64,000 bases of DNA, taken from positions 248,001-312,000 of the forward strand of contig NC_135779.1 in assembly GCF_028453695.1 (NCBI RefSeq), in the 5' to 3' direction. Under the pieces are notes generated by a model. It ran no database searches, was not told where the DNA came from, and saw only the letters and a list, made by a program, of their open reading frames with translations. Positions 34,001 to 45,391 of this stretch are shown here, one piece after another (positions within the stretch are counted from its first letter, which is position 1; every line of letters starts with the position of its first letter). The translations under genes were made by a program, and so were the position numbers. Source of the DNA: Augochlora pura. Taxonomy: Eukaryota; Arthropoda; Insecta; Hymenoptera; Halictidae.

Positions 34001-37000
34001 ACGCTGGTGTTCATGGCGACGCAGGATATGGTCGATTATCACACGGAAATTCTGTCCTCGGTGCTGGGCAAACCGGTCGACGAGGAGGACGAGGACTCGG
34101 ATCCTCTGGTGGACGTCGAATTCTTCAAGCTTCACGGCAGCATGACGCAAAAGGATCGCACGGAGGTGTTCAAAACGTTCCGGCAGGCGAGAAGCGGCGT
34201 GCTCCTCTGCACGGTGAGCTTTTTGCGGACGAAATCCGTTGTTCAATTGTTGTTGCGGGGGCGGGCGAGAGAGGATCGTGTAACGCCGCATGAAAGCGAT
34301 GACACTGTTCGCTCGAGAGCGGGAATTAGTATGAAGGGGCCTGGTGCGGAGCAGAGTAGTGCAGAGCGGAGCGAAGAGAGGAGGGAAGAGAGAAGAGGCC
34401 AAAGAGAAGGAAAGAACAGAAGAAAAGCCGGGGATAGCCGACGGCACTCCCTGAGCAGTAAATTACCCCGTGGCTTATTCTTTCAGGGCGGAATTTAATA
34501 TCTCTGGACCCACGCTGCGTCCGGAGGTTAAAAATTATGCGCGCGCATGAGGCCTTCGTAACGAGTATAATTATGATTGCTCGCCCGTTATGCGCCAGCC
34601 CCTTCTTTAATTGTTTTCTACTTGTAAAATAGCGAATGCTTAACAATAACGATACCGCTACCAACCGGAGGAATCCCGCCGGGCAACGCCTCCGGGCCTT
34701 GCAACTACCTCTCGCGATCCTACTCTAATTTTGGTGCACGTCCGCATGAAAGCAGACCGCTTCCTGCATCGTGCAATTACGCAAGAACCGCTCTCTTTCG
34801 TTTGCTAATTACTCTGAAACCGATCGAGTGCCGCGCCGCGCCGCGCCGCGCCGCGCCGCGCCGCGCCGATTCAAACCTCGCGATCCAGCCTAATCGAGGC
34901 TCTCTCGCTCCGTTCAAATCCGAGCCTTTTCGGTGGCCGATCCTTCATTTTTTCAAAATTTATTTCACCGGTATCCCATCAGGATTTATAGTCCAACAAC
35001 TTAATCGTCGGAGGCGCACGATCACCGAGTGAGATCCGAGCGCCTCGATTTCGGATTTCATCGGCGGAGATCAACAGTTTCTAAAAATCCTCTTCCTCGA
35101 ACGATTAAAATACTAGTTGTAGTACGGTTCTCATTCTTTCCACGCCATTTGTTGAAAATGTCGGATCTCCGTAATTACTTAATTACGGAAGGAAGAAAAT
35201 TCGACTGCTCGAGATCCAGAAACGATAGTCGGTGATCGCGCGCAGCTACCGGCGGCGCTCGGCTCGGCGAAAGCGTTCGATCGCGCCGCGAGATAACGCT
35301 CCCGCGAGCGATTCAATAATAAAATAATAGCGATGATTAAACCGATTGTTATTAACATTATCGCTTCCCGGTCGGTTAACGCGAGGCTCGCATGCCAGCG
35401 CCGCGACCACAGGATATCCAGGGCCCAGTCGAAAATTCATACTCTGCGACACGCAACGAGTGACACCTTTGCTCGCGGGGAGGATTAATTCGTTTTAATC
35501 AGGCGACCGGCGCCGTCGACCTGACACGTGTTTCACGGTGACTCGCCATGGGTTTTCCTGTTTCTCCGATGCCCGTTTAATTGCCAACCTGTTCCCTGAA
35601 TGGCCGGATTAAGGAACACGCGAGCGTTTCGAACGGCCCACGTCGAATCGAGGAGATTCAGAGATAAAAATCGAACTTGAAGTTCTTTCAGGTAGTCGCG
35701 CACGCTCGGACAAAGTTAAACGTTCCACTGCTAGGATCACCGTCGGCCGGCTCGCCAATTATATCCTCGTTACTTGCTCTTCGTCTGTACGATGCAATCG
35801 CGTTATTTATTCTCGCGAAAACTTAACGACGGCTTCTGCAGGATCCATGAAAATATTCAATCGAAAGTTGCGAAGGCATTTCAGATGCGAAGCTTGGTCA
35901 AAATTAACGAATACTTTTAATTATCGGCGCGATTCGACGAAAGCGAAAGAAGAAATTATCATCGAAATTGCTAACTTCCACAATGTGGAACATCTAACGT
36001 GGTTGGAAATCGTCGTTGAACCGGCTGGGAGGCTGGTAGGAATGCTATGTTAGAAGCAAGATTTATTCTCGAACGGTGAAACGCGCGTAGGCGCATTTCA
36101 ACCTAGAAACGATTCGTCTAAATTGAAATTCCCCGGTCGTATTCGTGTTAGATCGAACGAGAGAATCGAATAAGCGAGAATAGGATAATCGAAAGCGTCA
36201 GAATTCGTGTCTCGATCGTAACGAGCCTCCCGGGAAGTTTATAAGCGCCGACAAAAGAAATGTTCTTTGACGTGATTCCGAATGGCCGATAAGTTTCGGT
36301 GAAATTTCGGCGTGGCAGAGATTGTCTTCGGGGCATGAGCAACGATGGCAGCCGGCCACATTTCACCGGCGTCACTTGCACGGAGATTCTATGGCAGCGT
36401 TATTAATTTCCACGTTGAAAACTCACGTAGAGCCCCCGCGGATGGAATGTTCCGCGGCTCTCAGCGGTGGTGGATCCGGATCCACGGGGTGATCTATGGC
36501 CCGAGTGAGATGTTTTGAGCGGACGATCCGTTCTCGATCCTCCGGGCCACGATCGCGGCCTCTCTCCCCTAAACGATCGTTTGTCTTAATCGCTGCCATC
36601 GATCGCTCCTCGTCCCTGTTCTCGTTACATTATATCGCGCCGGTGGCAACTGCGCTGCTTGTTCCGTAAGATCACGCGTGGGCGTTGCCCGACGGCCGGA
36701 GCATTATCGAGAGATCTTTTTCGGTAAATCCTAATCGGACCTGCTCCTAGTCGACGATCCATTATACCCTGGAAATTATCGCCGACCGATTCCGAGGTAC
36801 GCGGCCGCGATCCAGGGACGGTCGATTGCACCTCCTGCGTGTTTCGCTTCGCGCCAAATGATCCATCCTGCGATCGTTTTCTCCGGGAGGCTAAGACAAT
36901 CGAGCGAATCGATCGTATTCGCGTATTTTCCATGCCCGCGACGAGGACGTTATCGCGCGTGTTACCGGTCAATGAAACGGCCCTCGATATATTTCATCGA

Positions 37001-40000
37001 GCAGAGATTCGATGAAGTAGTCTCGAATCGTTCGAAGAAAGAACGTACCGCAGCGATGCTGCTTCTGAAATGTATGTAGCTGCGTTCGGTAGTGCCGCCA
37101 ACTTGTTTCAGCACGATCGATCAACGATAGAATTACAAGCCACTAAAAATGGCTATTGTGTATCGCCTTCTAAAAAGGGCAAGACAATAGCGGGGACTCG
37201 AACGCTCGGAGATAAATCGTGTTGCATATGGATTACCGCAGACAGAGCTGTGTAAAGTATCGAATGCGCGCGGCTTATATCAAATGGATTTTGATGTTGC
37301 AAGATTCTATCGTAGAAATAAAGAATAAAGGTGTGATTTTGTTTTCGTTTGTAGAGGCAACGAAAGGAAAACGAATTTATTAATAAGCAAACGTCGATAC
37401 GTCTTCTTCGTTGTAGAGAAGACCTCGCCGCTTGCGTCACTTTGGTCTGCGACGAGTATGCGATTCGGCGCACGGGAAGAAAGAATGCATCGTCCCGTCG
37501 ATATCCGTTTATACGTCTCGTGCTCCCCCGCCTCGGCGGCCGGACCTTGGCGTCGTAGACCGGCGTCGAATTAATTCAATAAAAAAGAAAGGAGGCGACG
37601 AAAAGGAAACATAGAAGTCGAGACGCGTCCGTATCGTGCCGCGAAAGAATTTTCGGGGCCAGGACGCCGCCCCCCACTGGTGGTCCGGGATTAGTCTCCA
37701 GGGCCGTCAAGCAGAACCTCGATGTGCTCGGTTCGGTAAATCATTGGTTAACCGAACGCAAGGAAATCAGGGCCGTGCTCAAACGTTCGCCGTTGGGGTC
37801 CCGCAGCGGGCGCCCGCTGCCAGCCGCGCGCATTCACCTTTGTACAAAACAAGAAATCGACGCGCGGTTTGTAAGACATTTGTACCTGGCTGGATCGCGC
37901 GCGCTCTCTCCTCGACGATCGGTCTGAACGCTGCGTCGGATCCGCGCACCGAACGCGGATCATATGAACTAGTGCCGATCGAGAACTAGTTCGCGCGATC
38001 GAGTCGATCGTTTTAAAAAAAGATAGGATTCTTACGGGGACCAATTTACCACTTTCATTGTTAAACGAAACATTCGAGATTGTATAATAGCGACTTGTTG
38101 ATTTAGCAACGACTAACTTTGCAAAAATTCGAATCCCTGTTGTTGCGATAATATGACGAATTAAGAGAAATGATGTGAACACGAACGATTTGGCAGCGTC
38201 GATTAGAATCGTCGCAGGATTCGATGGGGTCGTGACGCGACATGGATTATTTCTGTTCTTCCAGGACGTGGCAGCCAGGGGATTGGACCTGCCGAAGGTG
38301 GATGGCGTGGTGCAGTACACGGGTCCGATCTCGGCGAGGGATTACGTGCACCGAATCGGCAGAACAGCGCGAGCCGGTTCCTCCGGATCGGCGACGATCT
38401 TCCTGACTCCGCCAGAGATCGAGTTCGTCCGAATGCTCGAGTCCAGGCGCATTCGAATCAAGCAGGAGAGCATGGACGACGTGCTCGGCAAGCTTCTGAC
38501 TCCCCTGTGCAAGCACAACTCTGCTCATGGTGCAGCGATAGCGTTGCAGAACGAGTTCGAGAGCTTGGTGCTCGAGGAATCGAAGCTTCGCGGCGCAGCG
38601 GTGAAGGGTAAGTGCGATCTAATCGTACGTCGATGTTAATCATTTTCTTTCGATCTCGAGGACGCGTTTCGCATCTTCGAACGCTATCAAAAATCCTAGA
38701 TTTCTGTACAAATCCTGAAGATGTCAAACACTGAAGAATATAGGCACGAAACTCAACGTTTCATCCGAGAATAGCAGGACTACGAATTCCAAGATCGTCC
38801 GCCGAGAGGAACGTAAAATTGGTAGGGCAAATAAATGCATGTATAAAAGTGTCGAGTTCTTTTGTAAAGAGCGAGGAAAAAATCGAACTGCCGTCGATGC
38901 GTTGCCGATGAAAGAAAGGGGGATAGCATGAAAATCGCAGTGCTCGATGTAACAACGACTAGGTTCGCGAGGCAGCGGTTTAATAGAAAGCCGGATCAGC
39001 TTTACGGTCTTCCGGTTAACGCGATTCCGAGCGGCAGCTCTCCCGTTGAAACACAAAGTACTCATGAAATTTAGCGAAGGATGAGGGAGCGGCGCCCATT
39101 CCGATTCAGTTGGATCGGAACGAAAGCGAGCTGACTTCGGGGTGGTAGCGGTAAGCCAATTCCAGCGGGCCACCCCACTCGCATATAAAGTAACCCCATA
39201 CGCTCGCGTTCGAGAGCCTTCACTCTGTCTCGGTTCTCGTTCGCCGCTCCGATATTTACATACTCTATGGACGAGGAAGGATGATCTTGTTTGCCGTGCC
39301 ACGGCCGCCCTATTAGGGTCGTTGGGCCACCGAATTTATTTGCTGCAATAATAAATCCATTAGGACACGATCGTTCCACTCCCGTTCTAGGGGAGTTCCC
39401 TGTAACATTCGTTCTATCTCCGTGATTAGCCCCAGCTAGATGATGTTATTCATTCGACAAAATTGGCTGGATGCTTCGGAGAATTTCATTCGGGAAATTA
39501 TTATCGGATAAAGGAAGCGGCGGACAATTTTTATTTTCCACAAAGATCCACGGCCGGACCGATCCATTCTCGAAACGTAAAATAAAGACCATAAATCTTT
39601 CTAAGAGGTTTCGGAGTTTCGCAGGTTGTCCCGCGTCAAGGCTGGCTTTACACGAAGGTTAGCCACGGTTTTTGAGCGCTTAGCCGCTCCAGATTTGAGT
39701 GACGGTACACAGTTAACCACTTGACCGTTCCTCTACGTGCTCCGGGTGATTGATAGATTAATCGTCGCCCGACGATCCGGCTGCACTAACTCACCCCGCC
39801 CCTCCCGTCGGGGGCTGGCTGTGTACACCGCGCGGAAACGGAGGCGATCGGGAAAGAAACATGGATAAGATATTCGAATCGATCGGCTCCCGCCAGATTT
39901 GTTAACACCGATACAAAGATCACCTCGAAAGGTAGATTCCCTTAAAAAAGAAACCATGGGACTCTCTATAGCCACGTAATTCCCCCCATTCTACCCCCGA

Positions 40001-43000
40001 GAATTTATTTAATTCCCGACCGACGGAGGGGCGGGCCAGTGCGGGGAAGTGGAAATCTCGCTAATTCGTAACATTATCACCCCAATAGATCCGAACAGCC
40101 CTCAATAGCGGACGCAACTCCATGGAACAACCCCCTGGTATTCGACCCCTACCGCTGACCTAAGAGACCCGTCCACTCTGCTCTTATACGGGGTGTATGA
40201 GCCTACTCGGGTTGCCCAAACAGGACCCCTGCTTTCGACTCTAATTTTTCTGAGTTGCTCGAGCCATGGTCGTTAGATATTCTTCTTTTCCTTTTTTCTC
40301 GAAAATTGTAATTTTGGGTCATATTCGAACTGCTTATATCACAACAACGCGTTAGATTCGTTAAAAAGATTTCAAACACAATATTCCAAGTAGAACTTTA
40401 CTTACGTTGTCAATTGTTGGCTATTACGATAAATCTAGACATAGGATAGATGTAAATTATCTTTCTTTTACAGAGATAGAGAATATTACTTTGATTTAGT
40501 CAATCTATTCCTCGCGTTAAACATTTATTGGAATAAAATTACAGCTTGAAATGTTGGTCGCGATTCCGACCGGGGGTATAATTCGCGAACGGAGGAACGT
40601 TTTCGGAGAGAGAATCGGCCTTAGCTCGAGTTGGATCGAACATAGTGTACACCGGTTATACACCCTCCGAGGGGGTGGCCGACACAATCCAACCACTGAA
40701 TGCGGCTTCCGCCAAAACCACTTACGCTTTGTGGCGAGAGACTCTTAACAATGCGATACAGGATACAAATACAATAAGACGCAGTTACATCACTTAGGAA
40801 CAATGCCGCCCCACGCGACCCACTCTTACACCCCCTCGGCGTCGCCTCGCTCCGCGTTCCCGCGGAGAGATACCACCCCCGCCGCTGATTTATGTGCTAA
40901 ATGGAGAAAAACATTTCTCCCTTTTGAGGCGGCGGCGACGACGCCGGGGGACGCGAGAGAAAAATCTCCGCGAGGTTCTTTCCGCAAGGAAGAGACGCGG
41001 TCTCGGGATGGAAGGCAGACGGAAATCCAGCCGGAAAATGTCGGGTCATAAGGTCTGCCGCGTGAATTATCGGAATTAAGGGCGTTTAAGACTTCTTGAC
41101 AATGGTCCACGACTTCGAAACCTCTGCCTCTACTTTCTCACCGTTAGACTTTCGGCAATCGAGTCAAAAAGAATACACTAATTTTTATAAAGCTCGGACA
41201 TTCGTCATTTTTCTCAGCAATCGACTAAATTATATTCGAATGAAATAATGTATAGAATACGATAGACTGTAAGAACAATGAAATTAGGCTCTTATTGCAA
41301 ACAAGAGCGTTCTTGCCTGGATCATTTTTAAATGTTGGATGCTATACATTTATCTCTTCAATTACGTTCCTTCGCGATCTACGTATAGACAATTGCTTAG
41401 TTTCTAGAATTAAAGATAATCGTCCGATCTCATGGACTGGCTACTAATAATAGTCTAACAGGATTGAGATCGAAAATCGCGGCTTCTTCGTGGGGAACGA
41501 GAATAGTTGCATAATATGACGGCGTCCACCAATGATTTACGTACGACCTGCGGCTTTTGTTTTTCGCTATAGCGACCGCGAGGGGCAAATCTACGACCGT
41601 AACGAGGCCGAGAACTCTCGGAACGGTTTTTCTTCCGCGTCGACTCGCTCTCAGACATCGATAATTGTAGCTTTCAAAAGTTGGATAGCGAACGAGCGCG
41701 AAGGGTGAGCTACATTCGAGTAGCTTCATCCGTCAAAAGAGCGGACAGAAACCGGGGCACTTCACGGTAGATTTTTCGCACGGAATGACAGTAACACTGG
41801 CACATGTCAAGTTCTCTCAGGATCGGGGAACCCCCAAGGTTCTCACCCCCGCGAGGACCGGCGGGCTGGCGGGCTGGCGGGCTGGCGGGCGGGCGAGTCG
41901 AGAGCTACCTAGAGAACGCTGCGGCGAGCGCAAGGGGGTTACTATTAGCCACAGCACTTGACTCGACCCCCGTTAATGCCTCTTAATAGCCCGGCCAGGG
42001 GCACACCGCCCCATAGAATCGCGGCGCCCAGGCCCCGTGGAACTTAATGGAAGCTCGATTAATAAGGGCGCGCTGCCTAACACGCAGCCAATGATTATGG
42101 CTGCGTTACGGCGTTACGGCGGAGCGCACGTGGCCTCATTTACGCGACGCGGCTGGTACGCTCTGCGAAAAAAGCAACAAGCCCCAGTCACCGCAATTAT
42201 ACCCTTTCAATTTTTAACGAGAACCGTTGAGAAAATAATTTGAGAATGTTGTACAACCGATTGTAAGTGAAACTAACAATTAGTCCGATGCATTGCGAAG
42301 CGAGTTATCAAGGGTTAATAAAATCGATTGTTTTCGCTCGCACAGACTTCTCCGAAAATAATAATAATTTCATTTGCAGCGTACGTTTCCTGGGTGCGCT
42401 TCTATTCGAGCTACCCTCGCGAGATGCGAGAAGCGTTCAATCGGAAGGACCTGCACCTGGGCCACTACGCAAAGAGTTTTGCTCTGAGAGAGACGCCTCA
42501 GCGGATAGGCGGGATCGACAGGAAGCTGCGGGAGAAGGAGAGCGATCCCAAGCAGCAGCAGCAGCACAGGAATCAACTGGCGAACGAGCGGTGAGTGGCT
42601 TAGAATTTTGAATCGATGAAGGATAGAGAGAGGATCGTGGCTGGCCGGAAGTCACGATCCCGAGTTTGAGGACGAGGACGAGGACGGTTTGAGAGTATCG
42701 CTGAGACGGGCGGCTGGCTCGTAGTATTAATGACGGATTCATGCGTGGCTTGGCGTGTTAACCGCGATGCGGCCCGATTTCTCCCTTCCTACCCCGGTTT
42801 CCCTTGGTTTCCCTCGGTTCACGGTAACTGGCGGACGCAACCACGTGGAGAACGCACGCACGTATCGCACAGAGAGCGGCGCGGGACAGCTCTCCGGTGG
42901 CTCCTAGAGAGGCTAGATACGTCAAAACTGTCGCTTTGTGTCATTCGTCATGTACGACGAACGGACGGACGTGGTGTACGGTGGCTGGCAGCCATAAGCC

Positions 43001-43370
43001 ATACGGCTCTCGTCTCGTCTCGTCTCGTCTCGTATCGTCGTGCTCATCCTCGTTTGTTCGCCATCTCGCTTCGTCTTCCCCTTGTCGCTCCTACCCTCTC
43101 TCTTTCTCCCCTTATTCTCTCTCGCTCTCTATCTCACCGGGTATGCATTTCACATGGCATTCGGCTGGCTTCTGCCCTTCTCCAGGCTTCTCCTGTTCTC
43201 TCTCCAACCACTCGGCCTCGCCCCGCGGCTCTCTCGCTCCATCTCGCCATTGTTCATAATTATACAATACGGCTATTAAACAGACTGATGCGACCGCTGC
43301 TTCCGGCCCTGGCTGCGCCATTTACGGAAACCACGGGACGAGCACGAGCCTCCCTTCACTCTCTCCCTCC

Positions 43371-43404
<34 letters not shown>

Positions 43405-45391
43405 GTCTCTTTTGCTCCGTCTATTCTATTCCCCTCTTATCCTACCTCCCTTCGTCGAAATCTCGTGCACAAATCGTGCTGATTTTCTGTTCATCGCTTG
43501 CCTCTCGCTGCGAAGCCAAAGCTCTTTAATCAACGACGCGTTACGATGGATTAGACTTCTTGCTTTGTCGCCTTTCTACTAGGCCGGTGCACGCCACTTC
43601 TTCCTTCCAGTTCATTCATTTGTCAACAATTTTCTGCATTCTTCACCCCTCTTTGGAAGAGTGCGAGGCCCTTAAAGTTATCGACGAAGTATATGGATTT
43701 ATAACGTAGCATCAGTTTCACGCTAAGAAATCAATTATATCGAATCGTAAGACCATAATGGACCGTAATATTCTAGTACAATAGACGTACTCCTGCTAAT
43801 AGAAGTGGTCATCCCACAGTACTATTCTATGCTGAGCATAATACGAATCCAGTATTGTTAGGTAGAATGGTTCTTCAGTGTTTCTTCGTGACAGAAAGAA
43901 CATCAAAGTGCTGCTAACCGGCTGCGCCACCGCGAAAACCGCTGAAAGGCATTCTGCCTAACAACATTGTCGGAATCCCTTATGCCTTATAATTTGGTCG
44001 ACTAGAGCGGTCTTATTTCAAACAGCTATTCATTAGGCCGCTAATGAACGCTGCCGATCAAAAGGTTGATCGACACTCGGGTCGCGGGCAGGTCTTCGCC
44101 CGCGGCCCGGCATTCGGCATTAACTTGTTTAATGCGATTTGAATGGGCGTGCTTTCGGCGCGCAGAAACGGGTACCCGACGGGTGCCCTCCGCCCGTAGC
44201 GAGAGAACAAGTCCGTTTTAATGGGTGAAAGGCGGGAACCGAGCTGACGGTCCAATGAATCGAGAGACCCGCGGTGTACGCCTCTGTGGGTGCGATTACG
44301 CCTGTTTCCCGTCTCTGTGTGTGCGTGCAAACACTCGCGAGAACGCGAGTGCCCGTGGTCGCGTCTGCACAACGTTTCCTCCACTTTGTTCCCCGATCTT
44401 GCCAGTCCGATGGACCTTTGCCTTCCTTCGATCTCGAAAAATCCTCTTTACCTACGATCACGAATGCTGTTTTCGTACGCGTGGTTGCACGAACGATCTC
44501 GAACGCTAATATAGCCGTTGAGTGCACGACGACGCGCTTGGACACCGTTTACTTCATTTCGTTCCCCGATCCTGGAACCCCGATGGACCTTTACCTCCTT
44601 TCGATCCCCGGAAGAGCTCTGTGGTTACGATTATGGCTTCTGCCTTTGCACGCGTGCTTGCACGAACGATTCGGAACACGAATAAAAGCGATTGCATGCT
44701 CGTGGACACGCTTGGTCATCGTTTGCCTTATTTGATTCCTCGAGCCTGGGCTCCGATGGATCTCTACCTTCAACGCATCGTGTTTTCGAGATAATACCAT
44801 TTGCAATGAATAAAAATACCACGTATTTTTCCTTTCTTTTTTCTTTAAATTTGTGAATTCGACGATCGCACATCGAACGCCGACGAGTACAAACTATTGA
44901 AACGCGTCGGACGGCTCGCGATCGGTCGCGTTGGTCGCCGCGAAGACTCGGTGTGCAGCAGCGAATGGAAGGATCCCGTGAATGAACAGAATACGGAGCG
45001 AATGATACGGATCGACGGAAGAAAAAGCACGGGACGAGTGAAATTCGGCACGGCAGTTGCCCGAATTCCCTCTCGTGCCGGTGTTATTCGGCGCGCACCG
45101 AAGGCGAGGCCGGCCAGCGCACGGGTTTTTGCCGATTTTCGATTACCGCGCTGTCTGTCCTCGCCACACGTCGTTTACGTCGAATTACCGAAAATTGCGG
45201 GTTCGGGCTAACGCGACGATTAAGCCCGTGCGATTTCCAGGCCCGACGGGGTGTCCGGCAAGCGGCAACGGCAGCGGGCTGCGTGCGACCAACAGCCGAA
45301 CAGCCGCTCGTTGAAGAACGTCAGGATGCTCAACACCTCCGAGTACGGAAGCGGCCTCGAGCCCGCCAAGAAGCCAAAGAAGTCCTCCTGA
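30984..45391 (+). CDS. DDX31: DEAD-box ATP-dependent RNA helicase, DDX31/Dbp7 family (8 coding exons)
   Basis: Spliced coding sequence: 30984-31043, 31488-32660, 32733-32953, 33068-33644, 33983-34213, 38265-38607, 42380-42590 and 45241-45391. This gives 2967 nt, 988 residues plus TGA. All seven introns are GT-AG and all phases match. The N-terminus (to about residue 310) is Lys/Ser-rich and probably disordered. The core has a Q motif near 313-350, motif I SQTGSGKT (356-363), Ia PTRELA (394-399), Ib TPGR (444-447), II DEAD (469-472), III SAT (604-606), V ARGLDLP (758-764) and VI HRIGRTAR (783-790). The PFTWIVPG and GGEKRKAEKARLRKG stretches and the C-terminal LHLGHYAKSFALRE block (from 893) are typical of DDX31/Dbp7 rather than other DEAD-box families. 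Family members act in the nucleolus on pre-60S ribosomal particles. The protein is longer than human DDX31 (about 850 residues), mainly from the N-terminus and an acidic insert between motifs II and III. Family call near certain; exon 1 and exon 8 are the least certain parts. Confidence 0.93.
31488..32660 (+). CDS. DDX31: DDX31 coding exon 2 (Lys-rich N-terminus, Q motif, motifs I and Ia)
   Basis: The acceptor is TACACAG before 31488 and the donor is GTAAGT after 32660 (phase 0 at both ends). It encodes residues 21-411: a long basic and serine-rich stretch with several KKKK/KKKRK-type runs that could be nuclear or nucleolar signals. The Q-motif region follows, then Walker A SQTGSGKT and PTRELA. 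Codon use is AT-richer than the flanking DNA, as expected for a lysine-rich exon. Confidence 0.95.
32733..32953 (+). CDS. DDX31: DDX31 coding exon 3 (motifs Ib and II)
   Basis: The acceptor TAATTTTAG ends at 32732 and the donor GTATGT starts at 32954. It encodes residues 412-484 plus two bases of codon 485. It includes PFTWIVPGYLAGGEKRK, TPGRLLDH and VLDEADRMFD, all diagnostic of the DDX31/Dbp7 branch. Confidence 0.95.
33068..33644 (+). CDS. DDX31: DDX31 coding exon 4 (acidic insert, motif III)
   Basis: The acceptor TTTCAG ends at 33067 and the donor GTAAAT starts at 33645. It completes codon 485 and encodes residues 486-677. After GIVSALK it carries about 90 residues rich in Asp, Glu, Ser and Lys, then RRQTILLSATLTQAVEKLA with motif III. 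The linker to the second RecA domain follows (PPKLRMVTLSAYIAGKCQ). Confidence 0.95.
33983..34213 (+). CDS. DDX31: DDX31 coding exon 5 (start of second RecA domain)
   Basis: The acceptor TTTTGCAG ends at 33982 and the donor GTGAGC starts at 34214 (phase 0 at both ends). It encodes residues 678-754: KTLVFMATQDMVDYH (motif IV region), an acidic DEEDEDSD loop, then FFKLHGSMTQKDR and GVLLCT. It ends just before the motif V segment. Confidence 0.94.
34829..34868 (+). repeat. (CCGCG)n pentamer array
   Basis: About eight near-exact CCGCG units within DDX31 intron 5. Confidence 0.95.
36470..36485. repeat. Perfect 16-base palindrome
   Basis: GTGGATCCGGATCCAC in DDX31 intron 5. It is short enough to be chance. 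Confidence 0.5.
38265..38607 (+). CDS. DDX31: DDX31 coding exon 6 (motifs V and VI)
   Basis: The acceptor TTCTTCCAG ends at 38264 and the donor GTAAGT starts at 38608. It encodes residues 755-868 plus one base of codon 869. It opens DVAARGLDLPKVDGVVQYTG, followed by YVHRIGRTARAG and the helical region GAAIALQNEFESLVLEE. It directly continues exon 5 after a 4.05-kb intron. Confidence 0.95.
38608..42379 (+). other. DDX31: DDX31 intron 6
   Basis: Bounded by GTAAGT and TTTGCAG, splitting an Ala codon. Short inverted G/C blocks occur near 40.65 kb. No exon is supported inside. Confidence 0.85.
41860..41895 (+). repeat. (GGCGGGCT)n tandem repeat
   Basis: About four 8-bp units in DDX31 intron 6. 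Confidence 0.9.
42380..42590 (+). CDS. DDX31: DDX31 coding exon 7 (C-terminal extension)
   Basis: The acceptor TTTGCAG ends at 42379 and the donor GTGAGT starts at 42591. Two bases complete codon 869 (Ala). It then encodes YVSWVRFYSSYPREMREAF and RKDLHLGHYAKSFALRE, the hallmark C-terminal segment of DDX31/Dbp7. The end is a Lys/Gln-rich tail (QQQQ) with two bases of an Arg codon left over. Confidence 0.94.
43008..43034 (+). repeat. (TCTCG)n pentamer array
   Basis: About five units of TCTCG. Confidence 0.9.
43359..43410 (+). repeat. (CT)n microsatellite
   Basis: CT tract with a few interruptions. Confidence 0.9.
43855..43964. repeat. Short inverted repeat (hairpin) in DDX31 intron 7
   Basis: TTGTTAGGTAGAATGG at 43855 pairs with CATTCTGCCTAACAA ending at 43964; pairing continues imperfectly to CTTCAG/CTGAAA. 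The loop is about 60 bases. It could be the remnant of a small fold-back element or an RNA hairpin. Confidence 0.45.
44285..44785 (+). repeat. 173-bp tandem repeat, about 2.9 diverged copies, in DDX31 intron 7
   Basis: Anchor points recur every 173 bases: GTTCCCCGATC at 44388, GTTCCCCGAT at 44561 and GATTCCTCGAGCC at 44734, each followed by CGATGGA and C-rich text. TTGCACGAACGAT also recurs. A partial unit precedes the first full one. The period is not a multiple of three and the array lies in an intron, so it is a minisatellite rather than coding. Confidence 0.7.
45241..45391 (+). CDS. DDX31: DDX31 coding exon 8 (C-terminus and stop)
   Basis: One base after GATTTCCAG completes the split Arg codon from exon 7. 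The frame then runs 49 codons to TGA at 45389-45391: a basic GKRQRQR stretch, LNTSEYGSGLEP and a KKPKKSS end. The SEYGSGLEP stretch resembles the SEYSSGMEA stretch near the human DDX31 C-terminus, which supports this being the true last exon. A shorter in-frame version could start at 45304, also after AACAG. Possible AATAAA signals follow at 45939 and 46016. Confidence 0.8.

Larger units (their letters stand above)
34214..38264 (+). other. DDX31: DDX31 intron 5
   Basis: Bounded by GTGAGC and TTCCAG. It separates GVLLCT from DVAARGLDLP, which are contiguous in the protein. No coding exon was found inside on either strand. Confidence 0.85.
42591..45240 (+). other. DDX31: DDX31 intron 7
   Basis: Bounded by GTGAGT and TTTCCAG, splitting an Arg codon. 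It contains CT tracts, the hairpin and the 173-bp tandem repeat. The 250-codon plus frame at 42730-43482 is Ser/Leu-rich CT-tract reading and is not called. Confidence 0.8.

Noticed and set aside
42730..43482. 250-codon plus-strand open frame
   Set aside because: Inside DDX31 intron 7 and built largely from CT tracts; no domain.
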